A stretch of DNA of 64,000 nucleotides. Source: Caenorhabditis elegans. Lineage: Eukaryota > Nematoda > Chromadorea > Rhabditida > Rhabditidae. A model generated the notes under the pieces. It was not told the DNA's origin. It made no database searches and saw nothing but the letters and a program-made list of their open reading frames with translations. The translations under genes were made by a program, and so were the position numbers. Where the stretch lies: positions 4,464,001 through 4,528,000 of the forward strand of contig NC_003279.8 of assembly GCF_000002985.6 (NCBI RefSeq), in the 5' to 3' direction. Position 1 is the stretch's first letter. Each line of letters begins with the position of its first letter. Below are positions 52,084 through 63,887 of the stretch, in pieces.

Positions 52084-53684
52084 CTGAAAATCGATAAATT
52101 AGTATTGCCAAAAATATTAGGAATTCATGACTGAAAAATATACGAAAGTTGGCTGAAAAATTCGGGAAATCAATCAGAAAACCTACAAAAAATACAAAAA
52201 AAGATACGAAGAGCAGGGAAATAACTGAGAGAATGCGAGAGAGTGTGAGGAAAGAGAAGTGTCTCGGTATGTCTATTGTCTCCTTAATACCCCGTGTCTC
52301 TCGTCATCAAATGTTCTCTTTTAGCAAAACAACAAACGGGTTAGCAGTTCAAAATGTGATCTGCTAGATTGTTTGAGTACCGGGAATCGGTTTTTGTTTG
52401 GGAGTTTGGACATTTGAAAGTGACCGATCACTTATGCGGTTGTTGTATTGAAAAGTTATATTCCGTAAAACTTGGGAGAAAAATAGAAATTAATTCTACG
52501 CACAAACTTGGGCGATATAACAAACATTTATTTTTTTTAATCGATATTATTTTACAATATAAAATCTTGAAAAGGGCATGGGTACTGTAACTACCATATG
52601 TTTGGTTTTTTATTAAATGTTATAATGGAAAAATAATAAATTACAGTACATGGTCGAAAAGCGAAAAAGATACGATTTAAACATTTTAGTTTCCTGACTG
52701 TACCTACAATCAAAATCTGCAATGTGCAAATATTAATTCTGAGCTTTGATCAAAAAAATGTTTCAGATTAAAAAGTTTAATTTTTTCATGAAAAACCCCT
52801 AAACAAATAGCTTTGAAAGAAAATCCAGAGGAATTGAAAGGAGAGAAAAATCCATTGAAAAACATTTTTTCAATAAATTAAATGAAGTGGGAAAATTATA
52901 TATCTGCATACTGAGTTCAGGCAGGCATGCAGGTGAATGTGTGCGCCTATTTTGAAAAAATCACTTATAGTCTGGAACAGGTAGAACTGGAGACATTCTG
53001 CCATTAAAAAAATGAGATCCTACTACCAGTAATTTTTTTTTATCAAGTGCGTGAAAACTAAGGGCTGAAAATGGTTTAGTGTAGCCTAGAGTGAATGATA
53101 AAATTTCAAAACTACTGATAATAATTGCGCACTTTGAACCGATTCCTGGGTGGCGTTATAGAGTGTAGGAAAAGCCTGATTTCATAGATAGATAAGAAAT
53201 TGAAATAATAAACAATAGTTATCAATAATCAAACATTATTTCCCTTTCGAAATTTCAACAAAAATAAGTTCCTTCATTCATTTAATTCTCTCTTATGTAT
53301 GATGAGTATCGACGGCGGTGGCGACAAAAAACAAATAAAACATTTCTTTTTTTTTCCATTTATCACTAAATAATCAGTTGATGTCAGTTGTTAGTAAAGT
53401 GGCCAAAAGGAGATCGAACGGTATCCCAATTGAGAGTTTTGTGGGGAGAAGTCTCTGAAAATTATATTTTTACCGAGCCTCCAATTTTTTAACAAGTCAG
53501 TGAAATTTTAATTTTAACACTACTCTATCTACTTTAGCAGATCCTCTTCTGCTAAGTGACCGTGAAAAAACCGGTGGCCGAGTTTTTGGATTTTTTCTTT
53601 AAAAATTTTTGAAACCCATGAAAATGAGAAAACTCGGCCATCAATTATTTTTTGCGGTATAGAAAAAATCAAAAAGTTTTAAAC
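52084..53684. other. Upstream flank of the RING gene, or intron
   Basis: 1.6 kb with no supported exon. It is AT-rich with a GTGGCCGAG/CTCGGCCA inverted word pair near 53572 and 53633 that belongs to a dispersed repeat seen also at 15455 and 63610. No canonical AATAAA for the minus-strand peptide gene was found in its first 350 bp. Confidence 0.5.
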
Positions 53685-54465
53685 TCACAGCAATTCATTA
53701 TCATCTCTTTTCATTGTTTTTTGTCGATAATATTTGCGCAAATAGGAGAGTGGGATACGGTCGATACCTCCAAACGCTGATCTGAAAAATTGCAAATTCA
53801 AAAAAAATTTCTACTGTTTCAATCATTTCTTTTTTAGATAGCCAGAAAGGAAACACATTTATACGCTTATTTATTTAAAGAGCTGCGAGAAAGTTGCTCA
53901 TGTAAAACCTAAAACTAAAATACCTAAATCAGGGGTGTTCGGCAAATTCCAAAATTTGCCGAGTTAGGCAAATTCAGAAAACTTGATGAGCTCGGCAAGA
54001 AACGAATTCGACAAATTCGGCAAACTTGCCGCCTCCCCTGACCAAAATGTATTTTTTTAAATTTGCTCGAAAATTTTTTGTTACAGTCAAAAAGTTAAAA
54101 AAAAACTCACAACCAGTTTTCCCCAATCAATTTTTCTAGCATTTTTAATTTTCAATTGCTTGTATTTGAACATTCAAATTGTAAGGGTTCAAATATGCAG
54201 AAATGTTTGTAAATACTCAAAAATCCACGTTTTTAGAAAGTTTGGCAACTTACCAAAAACTTGAAAAATCTAAACATTTTTGGAGTTGACATTACACTAG
54301 TCAAACTTACATGAAAAACTTTAAAAAAATGAGTGATAATTACACTAATTTTGAAGCTCCTGACAAGCTAACTACTCACCCTCCCATTGAACTCCGTTTC
54401 TCCATTAACTCGGCAGTTGTGCAGAGGAAAAATGCAACAAGGATGATTATCACCAAAAGACGCAT
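53685..54465 (-). CDS. Small secreted peptide precursor candidate, 60 residues
   Basis: Two exons, 54380-54465 and 53685-53781, joined in phase 2 (GG|gtgagt, then ttttcag|A) and closed by TGA. Residues 1-18 are a strong signal peptide (RLLVIIILVAFFLCTTA). The rest, beginning ELMEKR, contains two dibasic KR sites. They bracket one peptide of about 28 residues that starts SSMGGSAFGGIDRIPLSYLR and continues KYYRQKTM; after the second KR comes DDNELL. This is the layout of a neuropeptide or hormone precursor with one copy, without the Gly needed for amidation. A tttttgcag acceptor lies 26 bases before the ATG. I do not recognise the peptide. The stop overlaps a perfect GTGAGT donor, so a longer spliced form is possible. 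Confidence 0.65.
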
Positions 54466-54491
54466 TGTTGTGAAAAAGTTACCAAAATTTT

Positions 54492-56027
54492 CTGCAAAAA
54501 ACATTTTTGTGAGAAAAATTAATTTTGCACAAGAAAATTAAATAGTAAATGATGTCAGTCGAAGAATTTTTAGAAAAATGGAAACTGAAAAAGACAGAGA
54601 AATAAGAAGAACAAAAATAAATACAATTAAGTAAAAACCCTTTTGTGTATTTTATTTATTCAAAAAAGAGAATCTTCAAGAAAAGCTGGAGCCTTAGCAT
54701 GTGTGTGGAGATCCTAATGAAATGAGATTTTGAAACCAAAAACGGACGAGGAGCCGATGAAAGGAGAAAGAGAAGAAGCCGCATATGTGCAAATGTTTAC
54801 TCCAATTAAAATAAATATGTCACATTTTCAAGAAAATTATTCCAGAAAAATAATATGCTGAGGGCGTTTCCGGTCACGTTCATTGGCTCCGCCTTTTTTG
54901 TGGGCGGATCTGATTGGGAATTGGGAGGTTTTTATTAGAACATGTGAGTCATGTGAGTCGGCAGAACATGCCGTGCCTATTGATGCAGGCAGGCAGGTAT
55001 GAAGGCGTGCCTGGCAAAAATGGAAGACTTAGCTCAGTTCGGTAGTTTAAATTCGAATTACCTTAAAAATCAATTTTTCAAAAATTTAAAAGATTCAGAA
55101 ATAAATTTTTTTTGATCGAAAATGAAGCAAAAGAAAAAAGGAAAATTTTCGAAATTTGCACGATTTATTTTTTTTTGCATTTGCAATTTGGTACCGCATA
55201 ATTGATACCAAGTAATATCTTTTTATACTAATAATTCATTTATTTATAGGGTCGGTCAGATAGAAAGTAAAGCTTTAGCAGGTTAAAAAAGTTATTCATG
55301 AAATTAGTTTTCGCTCAAAGAATATATTTTTTTGATTTTTCGGAAATAATTAGAAAAATTAGAAAATCCCGAAATAGTTTTACATTAATTTTTGCACTTC
55401 CATTTTTCCGGGACTCAGTGAACTTTGAAATTCCAACAAAAAATTTTTAATTAAAAATTATTTGTTTGTTTTTCTGTTTTCCAGTTTGTTTCCCGGGAAG
55501 GTTTATAAGAATCTATTTTTCAGCAAATGGAAAAATATATATGCACCAGCGACTAAAAATTTCCAAATTTTGAATGTCTAAAAAATTTATACCAAAAAAA
55601 ATCAGCTATCCCTTGGTATAAATAGCCAGAGTTAAGCAAATATCTAGTCTTAATATACCTCTATATGTATTTGAACTTATAAATAAAAAAAGCTATATGA
55701 AAGGTAAAAAAGAACTCCGAATGAGTCAAGTTATAGACTAAATACTTGTTGACGCAAGAAAAAATGAGCATTTATCTCAAAGTGAGCATTAAATTTTTAT
55801 GATAGCAGGAGGAGATTAATCATCTTTAAGACCAGAAAAGAGAAGGAGTTTAGCCTATAAGTCATAAAAATTCGTTTTTAAGACATGTTTTCTACAAAAA
55901 AATGTTCGGTGCAAAATTTTTTGCAAGAAAAATACATTTGTCTACTGCTCTGTGAGAAAGATAGAATGCCGTAAAATGACATCAACAAAAGTAAAATATC
56001 CACAATAAATATATTTTAGCAGTTATC
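54492..56027. other. Intergenic, no gene seen
   Basis: AT-rich, with a CCAAT-bearing GC-rich patch at 54865-54925 and a degenerate AGGCAGG array at 54980-55012. The left part probably includes the promoter of the peptide gene. Confidence 0.5.
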
Positions 56028-56165
56028 ATATCCTTGATCTTAGTTTTTCTGGTGGTTCCCTTGTTTTTCATGTATACTGGAATCGCGGAAGTTGGAAATC
56101 GTGAGGTGAATCAGAGAATTCCAGTTTGGATGATTTGTGTGGCAAGTGACCTATTAGTAAAATGA
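56028..56165 (+). pseudogene. Decayed first-exon copy of the four-span membrane protein gene
   Basis: Behind an attttag acceptor the sequence CAGTTATCATA matches CAATTATCATG of the intact gene at 57527, but the start codon is ATA. The frame then runs 45 codons with clear similarity (LVFLVVPLFFMYTGIAEVGN, QRIPVWMICVAS against LVLPAFLLYVGISSIGN, ERIPVWLICIAS) and ends at TGA 56163. No second exon was found between here and 57526. Confidence 0.7.
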
Positions 56166-57526
56166 TGCTCGAGCCAGTGACTCTGATCCTACATGGGAGG
56201 AATGGGAACTCATAAATGCCTGAATGTCGACTTGTCGGTATTCAAGGCGACCTGCATCATCAGCACACGTGAATTTTTTTGTTTCCTCACTTCCTAAAAA
56301 ACAGATGAAATGAGGTTCGTAAAATTCGTAAATCTAAACTATCCAGCAACGGAGTTTAAAGTTTTATGGGAGCACTACTTTCACCATATTCAAAGCTCAC
56401 AAGTTTTGAATTCTGCTTAATTTTAAAATGAGTTGCGGCTCCCAGAAGCTTTCGGATGATTATAGGAAAAATATGTCCAAATTAAAAATTGAAATACTTG
56501 CTCACTATCAGTAAAATCGTTCTTTAAAATGGCACTAGTTCAATTGAAAATCATTAAAAAAATGTGTGGAGGTGTTTACATTTAAAGGTTTTTGAATACT
56601 CCATTTCTACGGCCAAAAATAAAAAATATCAAATTTAATTTGATTATGCAAATGAATCTAACTAGACAAGTATTGAAATTTTGCAACGATAAAGTTCTAT
56701 AGATTTGTTGATTTTTCAAAAAAATTGTTCCCCACCCTTGCTTCTATCTCTTCCGTTTCTGTTTATCGAGAGACATCAAAAATTCTGTTAAGATAGTGTA
56801 GCACTGTATTTGTTATATTGAGAGGCTCAGAGATTAGAACCCGTTTTTCCTCCCACCTACTCTTAAACGGGAGTAGGGCTTGTGGGTTTTTGCTTGCATA
56901 GCCAAAAACTGACCCGAAGTTGTTTATTGACAGATTGATATTTACAAAAATGAGTTCTGTTATCATTAACAAATCATCCCACGACATTCTTAGGTTTATT
57001 GTTTCTCCTCCCACTTGTATTGTATATAAACCACATCCTCCGAGACAGTGGCATGTGTCTATTTTGATTGTAAATTATTCTGGTACTTGTGTATTACATG
57101 CCCTCGTTTTAAAAGTAATTGCTAAGTTATAAAAAATAAAACCGTGTAGTATATTTTTGGTATTTTAGGCTTACAATTAGGAAATAACCATTTCTAAGCC
57201 TAAAGAGGAAAAGTGTATATCTCGTTTAGTTTAAATGGAGAAATGAATGAACATTTAATTATTTAAAATATGAGGGCATGTAATACACAAGTACTCTTTA
57301 CCTTTTTACCCTCGCACCTGTCGGAAAATTAATTTTTATTCAACGACAATTTTATTTTGCATATTTGAGAAATGTATTCCGCGCTCTTAAAATCGATTTA
57401 GGCATCTACATTTACCAGAACGTGGATGATTTTCCTAATTTTTCTAATTTTTTTCTTCTGAGAAGTCTCGTTATAAAATTCGGAACGTTCGGGTATGTTC
57501 TAGTCAGAAAATTAACCGTTTTTCAG
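56166..57526. other. Intergenic, one foldback element, no gene seen
   Basis: Holds the inverted repeat at 57083-57294. Open frames at 56763 (minus) and 56920 (plus) overlap each other and show no recognisable motif. Confidence 0.45.
57083..57294. repeat. Foldback element with GTACTTGTGTATTACATGCC arms
   Basis: About 31 bp at 57083-57113 recur inverted at 57262-57294 (GGGCATGTAATACACAAGTAC) with few changes, around an AT-rich centre of about 150 bp. Confidence 0.8.
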
Positions 57527-57534
57527 CAATTATC

Positions 57535-58768
57535 ATGCTCTTGCTTTTACTTGAACTGGTGCTTCCAGCATTTTTGCTGTATGTTGGAATCTCGAGTATT
57601 GGGAATTGCATGGTTGACGAAAGAATTCCAGTTTGGCTCATTTGTATAGCAAGTGGTCTATTCTTGCAACTCATTTTGGAAGCAGTGGTTCAATATCAGA
57701 AATCTGGAAACCGTATCAGAACTGAAACTGACATTAATTATACGGTTTTCAATTTGGCATTGACTATTGTCAGATTGGCAATGTTTGTTGCGTATGTTGA
57801 TTTAATTTTTAAGTGAGAATGCTTTGGAAAATGAAATTTGTCATAGACAAGCAGGTAAAAGGGTAGCATGTTCAGCCAGTAGTGGGAGGGTGGCATAGTT
57901 TACCTGAGCACTTGAGCCCACGCAATCAGATGTGGCAATAGGTCGCAGCAGGCCCACCCGCCTATTTTACAGCAGCTTCACCCACAATTCAATCATAATT
58001 TTGAAGATTTTTGAAGCGGAAGGCCACGAAGAAGGCACGTACGCCTAGAAAAGCTAATAACTTCAGTTGCTTTTTTGTTAACGGAGTCCAGTATATTTAG
58101 TTTGTTTTTACGGCATAATAGTTATTTGAACTTTTTTCCGGCAATTTCCCCTCATTCACAATACTGCTTACCGTATATTTTCTATTAGTATTACACCCAA
58201 CTACTTAACTTTAATAAGTTGTACCTCGGTTTATTTGGAAGATAATTTATCAACTGTGAATCTATAGAAAAAGAGCTAGGAAATATTTTGTCACTTAATA
58301 ATTGTTCGAATAAAACAAACTACAACCGAAATAAAAGCTGCCAAATTTGAACAATGGGGTGCAATACTAATAGAGAATATACGGTGTTTATGTATATAGT
58401 AGGAAAAAATTAATAAAAATGTTTTCAAATAGTGGTAGGAGATAAGATGTTGTCACAATGAAATTTCATGGAAAAGGGATTCTCTTAGATTGTCATTCTT
58501 GTATATGTAGAATGTACAAGTCAAAGGGCAGAGTGCGATCAACTAATTTGAAATTTCTCGAAGTGGGCTCAACAAGATATTATGAACAATAATTATTAAC
58601 ATTTTCAGAATAATAATTGGATATGTATTTGTATTCTCTGCATACTCAAAAAATAATCAATGCGACCAACTGCTCTACTGGACATCATTCATATATTGTA
58701 TATTGGGATTGATTGTGTTTGCTATCTTATTGTTGGTAGTTTGCTGTGTTGCCAGGACAAGTTCTTAA
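57535..58768 (+). CDS. Small four-span membrane protein, 145 residues
   Basis: Two exons, 57535-57812 and 58609-58768, joined in phase 2 (AA|gtgaga, then attttcag|A). ATG 57535 is eight bases behind a tttttcag acceptor, typical of trans-splicing. Hydrophobic spans: residues 2-19 (LLLLLELVLPAFLLYVGI), about 32-50 (VWLICIASGLFLQLILEAV), about 74-104 (LALTIVRLAMFVAYV and IIIGYVFVFSA, perhaps two) and about 118-141 (YWTSFIYCILGLIVFAILLL). The loop after span 2 is polar with an NYT sequon. It resembles small nematode-specific four-span families of unknown function. A decayed paralogous copy lies 1.5 kb upstream in the same orientation, so the locus arose by tandem duplication. The intron contains a foldback element. 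Confidence 0.78.
58170..58385. repeat. Foldback element in intron, ACCGTATATTTTCTATTAG ends
   Basis: 29-bp terminal inverted repeats at 58170-58198 and 58357-58385. The interior (ACAACCGAAATAAAAGCTGC and CTATAGAAAAAGAGCTAGG) resembles the sequence at about 49940-50095 in the RING gene, which lacks these ends. Confidence 0.78.
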
Positions 58769-61650
58769 CATATTCTAGGCGATTTTCTTTAATGTATAAA
58801 AAAGTTTGAAAAAGCGGTTTCTTCTGTTGATTTTTAGGCGAAAAATGGTGAGACAAATTTATTTTTCCTTCAACAGGTCAGATCTGAGCTGAACATCGAG
58901 AGGAAATGATGTGACAACGTTTTTACGGTGTGGCTAGTCGAAACATATTTTTCAATGCAACTGTTAATAGTTTATTGCTTTAAAAATCACAAAATAAATC
59001 CAAAATACCACAAAATAGAAACAGACAAAATCTACCTTTTAAAAGTTATTTTCAAAAATTGGAAATGTTCAACTATTTATATAAGCCCCACCATGTCGGT
59101 TGCTAGGAAAACCCAAAGAAACCACTTGAAAAATAATAAAATGTTGTATTGCTTTCGACGGGAACTCAAATTAAGAATAAATCAAGTTTTGTCTACCGCT
59201 CTCAGCCATTTCAACATTATTCAGTTATAGCTAAACGAGTTTATGACGAATTAAATGAATGGACTTTGACAGGTGTCTGATGAAATATTTTTGGATTTTT
59301 GTCATGTTTTTGAAAAAGAATCGGAGAACCTTTCCTAAAATACTTCACAATCTGAAGTTTAAAATTTGCCCAGTTTAAAATTTGAAACTTCAATATCCAA
59401 TTCTTATTAACAATTTCATGAAATTTGACATTTTTAGCACGAGATCGTGGCAAGACCCAATGAGAAAAACGACATGTGCCTTTGAAAACGATGGTTCCTA
59501 AAACTAGGATTTTGGAAAAATTCAATAAAAATCAGAAAAAACCAACTTCCAAATTTCTGAGAGGAAATCTGGTGAAGTAGGAAAGCCAATTCAATTGATT
59601 TGGGAAGTAGAATAATGGTTATAGACAACAAGAAATAATAAAAAATTTGAAAAGGGATATGTTGCAGTTGAAAGATTCTATCGTCTTTATTCAAGCCTGC
59701 TATAGGTATTAAAATACCTCATTACCCACTGAGTTACTTCTGCCTGCATTTTGCCTACATGCGTGCCTACCAGTGAAATTTTCAGTTGAATTTCTGCAGG
59801 CTAGTTGAAATAGAAAAATTCGTAAAACATCAAACACCGGAGTTCATGACAAAAGTTGAGGGCTGGTTTTTTGGTACTTTCGGTAATTAGGCAGACACAT
59901 ACCTAAATAGGCACCTAGGCAGAGAGACCTGGGTAGGCACGTAGTCATGAAAATGCGCATGGATTGTTATACGTAAATTTGAAATAGTGAGAAATTAGTA
60001 CAATATTGTGTAAACAAGAAAAATAGACAAGGAAACAAAAAGAGTAAAGTGCGATTGTTTTCTGGTTCTCCATTTTTTTTGAATGTAATTAAGCCATCTC
60101 AAAGAAAAAAACGTAATTATCATTACGTCCATTCATAGGAAAAAAGAAAAAAGGAATCTCTGATCGGTTACACGAGACAAAAGGATTTCCCAGTCAATGC
60201 GACCTTTTCTAAATGTTTTTTTTCGAAAACATTTAGACATGAAATCGTAGGACTGTGATATGTTTTCATGTTATTCAAGATGACTGGGGCTTCCTTTGGA
60301 TTTTGATTTACAACTGAAATTTTTTAGAAATGAGAGGGAGGGGGTCTAGAAAACATATTCGACATCAGAGAAGTTAAATCTGATCCCAACTCGAGGTAAG
60401 TTGTGAAACAAATGTTCACAGGTGCTAGGTAGGCACCAGGCAGGCAATTTCTCAAGTACATTTTAAAAAATCTATTGCAAAAATAATTTTTCGATAAAAT
60501 TGAAAGACTTAAATGTTTTTTAGTTTAATTGAAAAAGTCTAATTCGAGTTTCCTGAGTTTTCAGGAATATGTTTTAAAAACCATGAAATGGGAGGAGTCT
60601 AGCTCATTAGGTTTTTGGACTGTCAGATATATAGGCTCCGACTACATATTGGAATTTCGCATTACAAGTTTTTTTCCACAAAATAATGTCGGGCACAACA
60701 TTTAAAAAAGCGGACGCCCCGAAGTTGTTAAAAAATATGTCGAAATTTGAACTTTTGATATAAAATTCGATCTTCTGGGTGCTTTTTTTCTGCAAAAAAA
60801 GCCATTTTGTAAAAGGAGACACTGCAGCTGGCTGACTAAGATTGGGGCATCATTCATCCAGGTAGACACGGACAGTCAATGTATCAGGTAGGTATGAGAA
60901 CGTGGGATTTTTCTTTAAAGTACTCATTTTAGTCTGAAGTTTAATAAACCACCTAGTTCCTCCAAAATGAGAAGCTACACCGACTTTTGAACCAATTAGA
61001 TCTCCGCCCACTTAGTCTGATTGGTTTAAAGTGGGAAGATCAAATCGCTGATTGGTTTTTTAGTTCTCATTTTGAACGGAATCTAAACAAGCAGGTTAGC
61101 GAGACTTCGAAGTTTTTTGAGTTTTGTGTTTGAGCATAAGGGAATATTATTGATATCTTAAAACAAAATTCACATTTTCTGAACTCCACCTCAAAAACTG
61201 GAGATGCAAGTTTTAGAAGAAAAATGTCATGACAAATACCGCAAAAAAAAAAGAAAAACAGAGTTGATAACATAAGAATGCAGAAAATGTTCGTTCACCA
61301 CCATCATCCATATCCACATGTTATGATTCCAATGGGCTCCGTGAGCTCCCCCCCCTCCTTCATCTCTTCTTATTCACATTAATTTTTAACGCCATTTCCC
61401 TTTTCTTGTTTCTTCCGCCCGGCATTCAGATATTCAGCTCCAACTCCAATTCTTAATGCATATAATATATTTATCCAAAACTGTTGGACTGTGACAAATG
61501 ACTTCTCACCAAGCGACACGCGTGTGTCCTTTAATTTTTTTGCCCGAAACATTTCGGATATGGAATTTGGAGATAGAAGAGTACACGCGATTGTTGCCCT
61601 TTTGTGAAATCGTGAAACTGGGTGCAAAACGGTTCAATGTTCCAATGTGA

Positions 61651-61723
61651 ACGGTAGATTAATTTTAAAAAGTTAGAACGGTATATGATCTACCGTTCTA
61701 ACTTTTTAAAATTAATTTACCGT
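61651..61723. repeat. 73-bp palindrome
   Basis: 33-bp arms (61651-61683 and 61691-61723, starting ACGGTAGATTAATTTTAAAA) with one mismatch around a 7-base loop. ACGGTA occurs at both ends of each arm. Confidence 0.88.
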
Positions 61724-62204
61724 CCAGAGTCATAATTTTTGGAAACTTTAAACTATTGTTATTTCATAACATGTTTTAAATAGTACATCCGTAAATTTAT
61801 TTACCTCTAACTACAATTTTATCCATTTTAGAAGTGTCAAGGAGCTACCCATACTACAATGTTCTGTCAATTGTGTCATTGTCTCAAAAGGGTCAATTTG
61901 TTTCAAATGGCCCTCCCAGGAAAATCTTGAAAATCTCCGGAATAACTGAAACAAAAAAAAAAAAAAGTCATAAAATCTTTTACTCCGAAAAAAAAGTTAA
62001 AAATACGGAAGGCACCCCACTTAATCGTATAATTTTGATTTGAGTTCAATTCGAATTTCAGTGATTCCAGTTAAAGCATTTAAAACAGAGAGAGAGAGAG
62101 TGATGTGGGAAATGGATGGGTAAAAATCAAGGGAAAGAATGACATGAAAGTAATCTTTAAAAAAAATAAAAAATAAACATGATAATTGTGTTGGTCTTTC
62201 AAAG

Positions 62205-62206
<2 letters not shown>

Positions 62207-62246
<40 letters not shown>
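62207..62246. repeat. (AT)n microsatellite, 40 bp
   Basis: About 20 uninterrupted AT units. Confidence 0.95.
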
Positions 62247-62248
<2 letters not shown>

Positions 62249-62394
62249 GCATTTGAGCATTTTGGGTCAATTGGGCTCTTATTACTGAGGATTGATTGAG
62301 ATTTTTAACGAGAGAAAATAAAAGAGAAAAAACAAATAAACAAAAAAGTGAACAGAATAAAATAGGAAACAAGAAAACCGGGGCTGAAATATTA

Positions 62395-63887
62395 TTAATA
62401 TGTATTATCAAATTCAAATGCAGCCATCATTTCCATTTGGTTTGACAACGAGACACTGCCTTCGTCTTCTTTTTGGCGGGCTCGCTTTGCCTGAAATTAT
62501 TTGATTTTAAGAAAAGTTAGATATTTAAAAAATAGAAATAATTTTCTCACCTCCATCCGCATCCTCTGAATCCTGGTCTGCTCGTCTTCACCATTCTGAG
62601 AAATTTGAGATTTTAAAATGGAAAAAAAGAAAATTTAAAATTAAATTACCCCGGGTTGGCTTTCCGTTGGTGATCTAATCGTAGCCGACGTTGTTGGTTG
62701 CGACTGGAAAAACTTTGAAAAATTAATTTTGAGTTGTGGTGATTTTTTTTTCGTCTTTTTCTCGATATCTCTGCACTTAATTAATAACACAACCAAGTGT
62801 CGATTTACACAGCTCGTGTACTCCCGCGCGGAGAAGTATACATTAATTTTTTGTAATTTTTGGCTAAATTACATGGTTTTAGATTTTTTTTTTCGTAACT
62901 TACATCTAGATCGTCAATTTATTTCTTTTTATATCTTTTTTCCGATTTTTTAAAGCAAAACCGATAATTTCCGATATTTTCGGTGTTTTATTTGGATTTT
63001 TTTGATTTTTTTTTCGTTTTTTTTAATAAGAAAAACCGAAAATATTTGGTTTTTTCGATTTTTTTTTTGAACAAAACCAATAATTTTCAATTTTTCTGGG
63101 GGGTTTTTTGAACAAAACTGAAATGTTTTGTTTTTTTCGTTTTCTTCAGTAACAAAGAAATTAAATTCTCGTAAATCAAGTTCAGTCGACATCCAAAAAA
63201 GGTCGTTTTTCATCTGTAAATTCATCAATTTTTTTCTTGAAAACATGAAACTAAATTGAAAATTTGAATACTGATTACTAAAAAATTAGGAAAAATGGTG
63301 TATTAAAATTTTCAGTCATAATTTGTAGAATCTGCAAAATGCAAAAAATTAATAAACACCCAAAGAACACGAGTTCCGTGAATCGACAAAAAGTGGTTTT
63401 TGCCCCATGGCCTAGGAAAAGCAAAACCTCGGCCATCGGTTTATCCTTGATTTTTCATGTCGCATATTTTTTTAAGCTTGTCGACATTGGGCTTTCTACA
63501 GTTCCAAGCCGATTTTCGAGAAAAAAAAGAAATTTTTCACGGTACATTTTTCAGAAACTTGACTAGAATAGTCTTGAAAGAGGTATAGATTCTACCGTGA
63601 CGAATGAGCGTGGCCGAGTTTTCTTATTTCACGGCCACGTGCTAGCCTTCAGATTGATCAGAAAATTGCATGTGCCTTTAAATGGTGGCTAGCAGAGATT
63701 TTAAATGTCCAATTCAAAAATTGCATCGACCACCACAGTACCTGGGGAGGTGATGCTCCAAATGTATCTGGAAGTAGAGTATCAAGAATACTCGCTCCAC
63801 CCGTTTTCTTTGGTTTTGACGGTGGTCTCGGTGCTGCCGGAGGTCTTGATGATGTTGGTGCTGGTACTGGTGCAGGTTTTGGAGCTT
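62395..63887 (-). CDS. bet-1: C-terminal exons of a BET bromodomain-type protein, 5' part outside
   Basis: Four exons in coding order: 63742-63887, 62650-62703, 62551-62595 and 62395-62490, with phases 1, 0, 0 and 0 agreeing, ending at TAA 62395-62397. About 112 residues are visible. First is a Pro/Ala-rich stretch (PKPAPVPAPTSSRPPAAPRP), then GGASILDTLLPDTFGASPP, a Ser/Thr-rich part, and a basic helix plus terminal motif (QTRIQRMRMEAKRARQKED, SLSNQMEMMAAFEFD). The arginine-rich helix followed by a short hydrophobic-acidic end resembles the C-terminal motif of BET proteins, which in mammalian BRD4 binds P-TEFb. Bromodomains are not in the window, so the name leans on that resemblance and on remembered gene order in C. 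elegans. The two middle exons are very short and in frame, so they may be alternatively used. Confidence 0.6.

Larger units (their letters stand above)
58769..62394. other. 3.6 kb intergenic, no gene seen
   Basis: Repeated degenerate AGGCAGGT/GTAGGCAC words at 59740-59770, 59890-59945, 60420-60450 and 60860-60890. A CCAAT-type patch occurs at 60986-61072, a perfect small palindrome at 61651-61723 and an AT microsatellite at 62207-62246. Short open frames on both strands look random. Confidence 0.5.

Noticed and set aside
53685..53781. Coding 5' exon of the RING ligase
   Set aside because: It is open in one frame only, ending in phase 2; joined to the acceptor at 52084 that frame hits a stop before the ligase ATG, so it cannot extend the ligase protein.
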